Below, piece by piece: positions 5,793 to 6,035 of a stretch of DNA of 6,035 bases (the stretch's first letter is position 1; every line of letters begins with the position of its first letter). Under the pieces are notes generated by a model, which was not told the origin of the DNA, searched no databases, and saw only the letters and a program-made list of their open reading frames with translations. The stretch comes from Propionibacteriaceae bacterium (GTDB taxonomy: Bacteria > Actinomycetota > Actinomycetes > Propionibacteriales > Propionibacteriaceae), in NCBI GenBank assembly GCA_024636075.1, contig JAGXHS010000049.1, forward strand, positions 1-6,035, read 5' to 3'. The position numbers and the translations under genes were made by a program.

Positions 5793-6035
5793 TCAGTGTT
5801 CTGCTCGCTCTGGGAGCAGCCGTCTGCTACGGCACTTCCGATTTTCTCGGTGGGCTGCTGTCGCGTCACAGTCATTTCCTGCTGGTGGCGCTGATCGGCC
5901 AGCTGTCGTCGGTGCTGGCAGTCCTGGGGGCGATGCTCGTGCTCGGCTTCGGCCAGCCGACGGGCGGTGCCGTGGCGTGGGGTGTGCTCGCCGGCGTCGG
6001 CGGCGGCATCGGTGGCCTGGCGCTCCTACGTGGGC
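5789..6035 (+). CDS. EamA/DMT-family transporter, N-terminal part (partial)
   Basis: The first 82 codons of a plus-strand gene cut by the window end encode an almost wholly hydrophobic protein. It opens MISVLLALGAAVCYGTSDFLGG, the typical first helix of EamA (drug/metabolite transporter) proteins, in which a small-residue helix ends in a Y/W-G-x-x-x-F motif. Three membrane segments are visible, near 2-22, 29-53 and 62-80, with a short basic loop (SRH) after the first and a glycine-rich third helix. Complete members usually have about ten helices in two EamA repeats and move small metabolites or drugs; the substrate cannot be inferred here. The start is the ATG at 5789, with AGGAG (5777-5781) 7 bases upstream. 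It is divergent from purA across 200 bases. Confidence 0.75.
   Translation, partial: MISVLLALGAAVCYGTSDFLGGLLSRHSHFLLVALIGQLSSVLAVLGAMLVLGFGQPTGGAVAWGVLAGVGGGIGGLALLRG

Overview
The window looks like a chromosomal segment of a high-GC Gram-positive bacterium (Actinomycetota). The support is strong G/C preference at third codon positions, frequent GTG starts, near-gapless gene packing, and proteins of actinobacterial type (PurB with GRSHNVAAQ, PurD with DFKR-GDGDTGPNTGGMGAY, a full-length ThrE-type exporter). Gene order and protein style would fit Propionibacteriales, but that is only a guess.

Layout from left to right. (1) Bases 1-34, minus strand: the first 11 codons of a gene that runs out of the window, with the start of an LLM-class flavin-dependent oxidoreductase; a perfect GTTGAA-N2-TTCAAC inverted repeat sits just upstream. 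(2) 113-2819, minus strand: a tight purD-purB operon (purD first, 1 base between the genes). (3) 2820-2899: an 80-base divergent intergenic region with a -10-like hexamer facing each way, each close enough to its start codon to suggest leaderless or near-leaderless mRNAs. (4) 2900-4261, plus strand: a ThrE-family threonine/serine-type exporter with cytosolic and membrane parts in one chain. (5) 4262-4304: a short convergent gap with one weak terminator-like hairpin. (6) 4305-5588, minus strand: purA. (7) 5589-5788: a 200-base divergent intergenic region with three dyad symmetries in about 75 bases and a possible 24-codon upstream ORF. (8) 5789-6035, plus strand: the 5' end of an EamA/DMT-type membrane transporter.

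Functionally this is purine biosynthesis housekeeping interleaved with two transporters. PurD makes glycinamide ribonucleotide from phosphoribosylamine and glycine. PurB acts late in IMP synthesis and again, after PurA, in the two-step conversion of IMP to AMP. The ThrE-like and EamA-like genes face away from the pur genes and have no demonstrated link to them. I found no frameshift, RNA gene, mobile element, CRISPR array or clearly novel system. The points most worth a second look are in the non-coding DNA: the symmetric elements upstream of purA, the paired leaderless-type promoters, the inverted repeat before the flavin enzyme gene, and the small upstream ORF.
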